DNA from: Chamaecrista fasciculata
Lineage: Eukaryota; Streptophyta; Magnoliopsida; Fabales; Fabaceae
NCBI GenBank assembly: GCA_003254925.1
Contig: QANZ01052391.1
Location: 177,077 to 241,076, forward strand
Direction: 5' to 3'
DNA: 64,000 nucleotides
The stretch's first letter is position 1; every line of letters starts with the position of its first letter. The notes under the pieces were generated by a model. That model was not told the DNA's origin, ran no database searches, and saw only the letters and a program-made list of their open reading frames with translations. The translations under genes and the position numbers were made by a program. Of this stretch, positions 58,100 through 64,000 are shown in pieces.

Positions 58100-58560
58100 A
58101 CATGTGTTTACCGATGTCTGAAAAATTTTACCCCTTTGTTTTTCCTATGATACTTGTTATTTCTACAGTGGGATGGGTACACCGTATATTTTCCATCCGT
58201 GTGGCTGACTATCTCATAATCACGTTTACTATTCTTACCAGGATGCCTCAACAATGTCACATATGGGACTTTGGTGGGTGGCAATCTGCTAGCTGCTCAA
58301 TAATATGCAAATAAGGTCATTAACTGTATTATCAGGTTGAAGTCAATAGTTCCTTGTGATGAATGTACACACCCTTTTGTTTTTGCAAAACATTGCCTTA
58401 AACTGATTTTCTCCACACAGATTTCCTCTTTGATCAGCAAATTCAAGGAACAAAAGAAGTGAGACCTTTTTTTGCAAGTCCTAAAGAGAACTTTGATAAG
58501 ACTTCTCTACAAAGTTTTTGGGAGATAACAATGCTCTCGGACACACTAAAATCAATTGCT
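58100..58560 (+). pseudogene. Second relic of the BPC gene and its downstream DNA
   Basis: 58240-58310 reads GATGCCTCAACAATGTCACA...GGTGGGTGGCAATCTGCTAG, encoding PQQCH..GGWQSAS, a decayed pentacysteine segment. Upstream, ATGTCTGAAAAAT is like the gene's ATGCCTGAAAAAC. Downstream, 58480-58550 (GAGAACTTTGATAAGACTTC, CTACAAAGTT, GGGAGATAACAAT) matches 51605-51660 beyond the intact gene. So a block including gene and 3' flank was duplicated and has decayed. Not functional. Confidence 0.65.
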
Positions 58561-59280
58561 GCTGTTTATTTTACCTCTGTTTTTGAGCTCCATCTCTTCA
58601 TTTTCTTGTTGTTTTGGCTATGGTTTTGGGGGTGAGTTAAGCTGCCACGTCTACTTATATAATTCATTAGCATAATGCATATTGTTTCAAGACTTGTGTT
58701 TCTTATAACTGTACCGAAAAAGAAATTCATTTAAAGTTTGTATATTGACATATACAAAATATAGTTGTGCTTATGAATATTTCTGATTGATTTTATTGCT
58801 GCGTCCACTTACTGCAGTTTTTGTTTACAGTTTTCTGCTGATTTTAGTTTTTCCTCTTCTGTTATTTTGTTTATTGTTTGATACTTTGTGCTGTATCTAA
58901 TTTTTGTTTGCTGTTTTTGTTATTTCATGTTCTTATGTTGTTTTCTGTTTTGTTTTTATGTTTTTTCTACTTTTGGCCCTGAAATATAGCTGCTGTCTGG
59001 ATGGGGAGAGGATTATGATGCATTGAGACATGCTTGGAGACATTCTTTGTACTAAGATGTTATATATAGGAATTTGTACTAATATTCATTCTTTGTAAAA
59101 TGAGATTATAGCCAAATTGGACATCATCCTTTGAGTAGCAAAGCTGATGAACTCATTAGATGTTATGAGTAATACTTATTTTATTAGTGAATTTAAAGTA
59201 ATATTATACACTCCTTTCAGTTAGTAAAATTTTATAATCCCTTTATGACTTATGAGTTAGACTTTTTTACACATATAAAT
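58561..59280. other. Spacer, no gene seen
   Basis: T-rich stretch with repeated TTTTGTTTGCTG words (58810-58980), reading like low-complexity non-coding DNA. Confidence 0.45.
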
Positions 59281-59287
59281 AGAAGAG

Positions 59288-59648
59288 ACTTTTTGGTTTT
59301 TGAATTTGTATTGAGTCAACAAATTAGTCATTGAATAATTGAAATATACAACTTAGCCTTTAATTTGAATTTTGAAATCATGCAACCGTCAACAATTTGG
59401 TCTCTGAGTCAAATTTAAAAAAATAAAAAAAATAAAAATTCAATACAAATTTAAAAACTAAAAGGTAAGAATTTAGTATAAATTCTTCGACAAAAGAAGT
59501 ACAAAATAAGTTCAATTTCAAGGATGAAATCATCACATGGACCAAATTATTGACCATTGTGATATTTTAGGGATCAAATCTTGTGTTTCAACTATTTAGA
59601 GACTAATTTGTTGACCCGATATAAATTTAGTGACCAAATAACAAAATT
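59288..59648. repeat. Foldback repeat, GGTCCCTAGATTTG family
   Basis: TTTTTGAATTTGTATTGAG and CAACAAATTAGTCATTGAA on the left pair with GACTAATTTGTTGACCCG and TAAATTTAGTGACCAAATA on the right. Relative of 29104-29390. Long A-rich centre. Confidence 0.65.
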
Positions 59649-59772
59649 TTTCTAAATAGAAATATAGTCGTATAAGGGATATTGGTGTGTAAGAACCTGA
59701 ACTGAGCACTTTTAATTTTGTCACTGGGATTGGGTCTGTTTTTGAGTCAGGTTGGATCATGAGTTGAGCGTT

Positions 59773-60477
59773 TAGAGCTGTCAAAATGGACTAGGCTCTA
59801 TGGACAGACCCATAGTCCCTTAAAATAATTTAGGGCCGAGCCACAAAAATTAACTAATTTTTTAATCGGGGCTTCTTGTGCCCGACCCTAATAAGAGTAG
59901 GGCCAAAGAGGGTTAGAGCCGGACTTTATTAGGGCTAGCCCTAATTATATATTATTATTAAAAAATGTTTAAATTACTATACTTATTCATTTTTTTTAAT
60001 ATTTTATATATTTTTTAAATGCAAATAAAGATAAATATTAGGTCAAAAATAATTTTTCAAGGGAAGATAATAACAATTATGTAGTAATAGATGGTTAAAT
60101 AATGAATAATTTTATATTTTTTTTACTCATGTTCACTTTCACATTATTAATTTTATTATTCAATTTTGAGAATATTAAATAATTATCTTGTGATATTATC
60201 TTGTAATTTTGATTTATATTAAAAAAATTATATAATTGAAATTTTAATATTTTATTTGTATTTTAAAAAATTCAAACAAAATTATTAAAGAGCCTATAGA
60301 GCTAGCCATAAGCCTTAACAGGACCGGGCTGGAGTAGAATTTTTTAGCTTAATTTTAAATAGGGCTTTTTTGAGCTCGACCCTAATTAACTTAAAGCTAT
60401 ATAGGGTTAGGGCCTGGTATATATAATATATACTCTGTTCACATTTGAGCTCGACCCTAATATATACCCTAATTAAT
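59773..60477. mobile_element. hAT-like MITE with 8-bp target duplication
   Basis: A 705-bp element with a perfect duplication TGAGCGTT (59765-59772, 60478-60485). The left end TAGAGCTGTCAAAATGG is hAT-like. The right end is less conserved (GAGCTCGACCCTAATATATA) and does not mirror it well. The flanks are rich in TAGGGC, GGGCC and AGCCC words around an AT-rich centre. No coding frame. Confidence 0.75.
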
Positions 60478-60485
60478 TGAGCGTT

Positions 60486-60690
60486 CTTTTTAGACTTGGC
60501 TTAGGGTACACTCATTTTCCTTTTTTTTATATATATATATATATATATATATTTAAGTGTTTTATGGGTACATTATGTTAAATTTAATGAATTATTTGCA
60601 TAAAATTCATCTTATATTCTGTTTTACATAAATATATATTGTTTTATTAATATATATAAGTTAAAAGTTTAAAAATATATACAGATAGAA
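60486..60690. repeat. (TA)n and AT-rich spacer
   Basis: (TA)n at about 60530-60552, then AT-rich sequence up to an N at 60698. Confidence 0.6.
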
Positions 60691-60698
60691 TAAAAATN

Positions 60699-60893
60699 CC
60701 GAATTTTTTTAACATTTGTCAAATAGGTCCTTCTGTGCATGTTATTCGGGGACCTATTTGACTAACGTTAGAAAAATTCGGGGACCTATTTGACTCGTTA
60801 GAAAAATTCGGGGACCTATTTGTTAATTTCCTAAATTCAGGGACCAATTTGTCAGTGAGCCAATAATCCAGGGACCAATTTGGTAGTTTACTC
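60699..60893. mobile_element. Incomplete copy of the palindromic MITE at 31234
   Basis: Ends with CCAATTTGGTAGTTTACTC, the same terminus as 31234-31451, and has the same central GTGCATGTTATTCGGG. The GTTAGAAAAATTCGGGGACC unit is present twice (a local duplication). The outer left arm is absent, and the sequence starts right after the ambiguous base N at 60698. Confidence 0.75.
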
Positions 60894-60899
60894 TTTGAT

Positions 60900-61335
60900 T
60901 ATTACTAAATGATGATATTAACATGATTAAATAATTTACTTTTGTGTAAAATTGCAAAATATCACAAGTTTGTCTTTGAAAATACTATAAACGTCTTTTT
61001 GACGTTTATGTTTTTAACCTATTTCAAGAAATATTTTCAAAAAGCATTTTTAAAAAATTGTACAAAACACTTGTTCAGTCATATTTTTTGTTTTCAATGA
61101 AAATGAAAACATGAAACATGACAACCAAACATGTCTTTAAGAGCTCTGGCCCATTTTGGTGATCTGATTGTCCAAGACACATGGGACCAAAACCGAGACA
61201 AGAAAATATATAGTACTGATTTGGGACCTAAAGCAAAGATACAAGACCAAATTCGAGACAAAAAAAGATATAGGACTGATTTGGGACCTGGAGCAAAGTT
61301 ACAGGACCAAATTCGCACTTTGGCCAATTAATAAA
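60900..61335. repeat. Spacer plus a partial GGGACC repeat with a 60-bp tandem
   Basis: A roughly 60-bp unit (GATTTGGGACCTAAAGCAAA, ACAAGACCAAATTCGAGAC) occurs twice in tandem at about 61194-61315, ending CGCACTTTGGCC at 61326. That end is the GGCCAAAG terminus of the MULE-like foldbacks; no left arm was found. 60900-61180 is ordinary spacer. Confidence 0.6.
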
Positions 61336-61339
61336 ATTG

Positions 61340-61782
61340 GGCTAAAGTACATTTTTGTTCCATAACTTTTTCTAAGGTTTCAATTTGGTCTCATAACTTT
61401 TTTTGTTGCACATTTACTCCCATATTTTTTGCTCAAGTTGTAGATTTGGTCCTGTGTTATAGTTTTGGTCCCCATATCTTTGGGTCATGTTGCAAAATTG
61501 GTCTCATATCTTTGGGTCAGATTGCAGAAATTGGTCCCATATCTTTGGGTTAGATGTAGAATTGGTCTCATATCTTTGGAACAGGTGAGACTGGCAGTTG
61601 AAATTTTTGCAAAAATATGGGACCAATTTTGTAACCTGACCAAAAGATATGGGACCAAAAGTGATACGGGACCAATTCTGCAGCTTTTTGCAAAGATATG
61701 AGACCAAAAGTGCAACAAAAAAAAGTTATGGGACCAAATTTAAAGCTGAACAAAAGTTATGGAATTAAAAGTGCACTTTGAC
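61340..61782. mobile_element. 443-bp foldback MITE (MULE-like)
   Basis: Starts GGCTAAAGTACATTTTTG; on the other strand the right end starts GTCAAAGTGCACTTTTAA. The flanking 9-mers ATAAAATTG (61331-61339) and AAAAAATTG (61783-61791) match at 8 of 9. The arms repeat GGTCTCATATCTTTGGG and complements. Same family as 39923-40291. Confidence 0.78.
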
Positions 61783-61854
61783 AAAAAATTGCGATATTTC
61801 AAATACCAAATTTTCTATTTTGATTATTTAGAGATTGATTCTGAATTTGGAGAA

Positions 61855-62040
61855 TGTTCTACAAGAAATGAAAGTCAGAGGCTTGTTAAGAAAATAAGAC
61901 CATGTAAAGTAATGTTATTCCAGTTCTTATGCATTGCTTATGATGCAGGATTTTTATGATTTAGATTGTTTGTTGTACACCTTTTAAGCTTGTATTAAAT
62001 ATTCAATACAAGATAGTTTCTTGTTAATAAATTAATTATG
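61855..62040 (+). pseudogene. Relic of a PPR gene 3' end
   Basis: GTTCTACAAGAAATGAAAGT and CAGAGGCTTGTTAAGAAAAT match the last codons and 3' flank of the PPR gene (57118-57160). TTGTTGTACACCTTTTAAGC and AAGATAGTTTCTTGTTAATA match further flank (57468-57545), with a gap. Only about the last dozen codons are left. It shows that a second, now mostly lost, RFL-type PPR copy lay here. Confidence 0.8.
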
Positions 62041-63621
62041 TGTATGTTTTGAACATATTGTTTTGATTAATTTATAGATGATAAATTATGTTGTTATCAT
62101 ATTATTAGCATGTTTACTATGATAGCGTCATTGATTAATTATGAGATAATTAATCTAAAACTATCCCTGGTCGATTATTCTCGTGGGAGCGAGAATAAAC
62201 CAAGACCAGCATGACCTCGGTGTATAGAGATACATGCACTAGATGCTTCACAAGAGTCATGGTGCAATTATGTAAGGGTTACAAGTTGTTGGACCGACCC
62301 GGAGAGTCCTGCATGGGTTTAGTCATAAGCGAGTCTCTCCTGTACACCTGTCACGATGCCCTTAGACTTGAGGTCTTGACTATTCCGGCGTTGTAGATGT
62401 CAGACATTGGCCTAGTCCAACGTTGCCCGTAGCAGGGTAGCCATACAGGCTAGGTACGAGTTTGGTTGTTTACCGTGCTGAGGAATGTGGTTGACCAAGA
62501 TGGAATTTTGTCCCTCATTAAGATGAGAGATATTTAACTGGCACCCTCGATGAGTGTGTCCAAGGAATGTGTGGTCACACAGGGAAATGGGACTAACTCA
62601 GGGAATCGAGAAAGTTATGGTTTGGATTAAGGATGACTCTTCCGTGCCTTATTCAGGACCAAAATATCGTGTGACAATAGGGATTATGACAAGTTGGTAC
62701 TTAGGTTAAATCGGTTTTGTAAAAACGATAACTCACGTGTTTTGGGTAGTCGTGATGGCTTGCTAGAGTCCGCTCTCGACTTGCGAGTCATAGAGATGAC
62801 TTGCTGCCAACTTCACGTGAGGCCTGCTAGGTCACACACGAGCAGGATCAAGATGCCGTAATGGGACACGAATTAGGGTTAATTCGTGAGTCACTTTAGT
62901 GACACAATCTGAGACATAGTTGAATGTCTTAGGACATGAAATCTTGTCTTAAATAATATCTACGTTTATGATATTTAAATTTGTTGGACAAGTTTAAATA
63001 TATTAATTGATAAATAGTTAATTTGATTAATCTATTTGTAAATAAATTCTTGTTTATAATATTAGGGAATATTAAATTAAATAGGCTTCCTAGAAGTTAG
63101 GAGATTATTGATTTATTAAATTCTCCAATATTAGGATAACAAGGGAGAGGGTGGCGCCTCATGCCCATTGATTTAATAAATGAAAATGTTTTGTTAATTG
63201 AATCAAGATTTGAATTTGAATTCAAGATTTGATTTTGATTTCAAGATTCAAAGTTTGAATTAAAGATATTAAGGTAATATTTTAATTCAATATTGTTGGG
63301 AATTAATAAGTTGGTTGTAACAACCTAAGAGTTAGGGTTGTTATCTTAATTATTAAATTCCTATGAATATATATATGGGGGTGGCGCATTATCCTATTCT
63401 TGGAGTGCAAGATTTAATCTTGCATTTTGAATTTAGATAATGTGCAAGTCGATTTTGGGTTTAAAATATTAAGGTAATATTTTAATTATAAAATCAATTC
63501 CTCATTCCAATCAATAGGATTTGAGCAATCAAGATTTGGAAGGAATCACAGAGTTAGCATATTTAGGGTTTTTTTTTTTTTTTAAATTTTTCCGCTGCGC
63601 TCGCTCTGTGATCTCCCAACA
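62041..63621. mobile_element. Candidate solo LTR
   Basis: Homology to the PPR 3' flank stops abruptly near 62040, where TGTATGTTTTGAAC begins. An LTR-like end, GATCTCCCAACA, finishes at 63621. In between is about 1.58 kb of non-coding DNA with patches of normal GC (62160-62880) and GGGTGGCGC twice (about 63151 and 63379). No second LTR, primer-binding site or open frame of note. I could not find a matching 5-bp duplication, so the call is tentative; family unknown. Confidence 0.45.
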
Positions 63622-63659
63622 GATGTAGTAGACTTTTGGTAGTGAAAAGCTGATTAAAC

Positions 63660-64000
63660 TCTTCCAAACATTCCACTTTAGTCCTTAAAAGTATTTAAAA
63701 CCCTAAACCCTAAACCCTAAACCCCAAACCCCAAACCCTAAATCCTAAAATCCTAAACTCCAAACCCTAAAACCTAAACCCTAAACCCTAAAACCCTAAA
63801 ATCCTAAAATTGTAAAGTGTCCCAAAATTCTTCTAAACATTTCAATTTAGTCCTTCAACTCTAAAACCTCAAACCCTAGAACCCCAAATCCCAAACCCAA
63901 AACTCTAAAACCCCAAACCCTAAACCCTAAAATCCCAAACCCCAAACCCTAAAATCCCAAACCCCAAATCCTAAAACCTTAAACCCTAAATTGTAAAACC
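63660..64000. repeat. Degenerate telomere-like (CCCTAAA)n array
   Basis: From about 63699 to the end of the window, CCCTAAA units alternate with variants such as CCCCAAA and TCCTAAAA. Two non-telomeric blocks (CATTCCACTTTAGTCCTTAA at 63670-63689 and CATTTCAATTTAGTCCTTCA at 63838-63857) recur about 168 bp apart, so the array has a higher-order unit. Degeneracy argues for interstitial rather than true telomeric sequence. Confidence 0.85.

Noticed and set aside
1-64000. CRISPR arrays, operons, ribosomal RNA, bacterial features
   Set aside because: None seen. The window is plant nuclear DNA with introns and plant transposons; tandem repeats here lack the CRISPR repeat-spacer pattern.
63699-64000. 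A true chromosome end
   Set aside because: The CCCTAAA units are too degenerate and are broken up by non-telomeric blocks; an interstitial array is more likely.

Overview
The window is nuclear DNA of a flowering plant, most likely a eudicot. It is AT-rich, its host genes have plant-only families (INDETERMINATE-DOMAIN zinc finger, BASIC PENTACYSTEINE/BBR-BPC, restorer-like PPR), its introns are GT-AG, and its intergenic space is packed with plant transposon families (MULE, hAT, Harbinger, Stowaway, tRNA-derived SINE, RTE-type LINE, LTR elements). I cannot name the species.

Only three host genes look intact, all on the + strand. (1) 32753-35988 is a four-exon gene for an IDD14/15/16-type transcription factor (520 aa). 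(2) 49557-50405 is a single-coding-exon class I BPC GAGA-binding factor (282 aa), with a likely intron in its 5' leader. (3) 55507-57150 is an intronless, mitochondrial-type P-class PPR protein (547 aa, 13 full repeats plus a partial one) that resembles the restorer-of-fertility-like clade. Decayed copies of the BPC 3' end (57.25 kb, 58.25 kb) and of the PPR 3' end (61.86 kb) show that the 49-62 kb region has duplicated and eroded.

Layout: 0-5.7 kb is AT-rich intergenic DNA with one hAT MITE. 5.7-8.1 kb is a Harbinger-like element carrying a Pack-MULE that has captured fragments of two host genes (a BKI1/MAKR-like protein and chloroplast ribose-5-phosphate isomerase). 12-14.3 kb is a long-TIR element whose arms are tandem repeats, itself hit by two MITEs. 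21-22.6 kb is a solo LTR. 23.2-29.1 kb is a nearly perfect giant foldback MULE split by a Ty3/gypsy-like LTR element. 29-32 kb is MITEs and SINEs upstream of the IDD gene. 36-48.9 kb is gene-poor and full of foldback repeats, SINEs and one hAT MITE. 49-57 kb holds the BPC and PPR genes with a LINE and a 1.7-kb TIR element between them. 57-64 kb holds gene relics, repeats, a candidate solo LTR and a degenerate telomere-like array that runs off the end of the window.

The most striking theme is the set of foldback elements whose arms repeat the motif TTGGTCC. Many have clear 9-bp (MULE-like) target duplications. They range from about 370 bp up to the Pack-MULE and the 1.3-kb palindrome. All coordinates come from reading the sequence by eye. 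No database search was possible, so family names rest on motifs, termini and target duplications.
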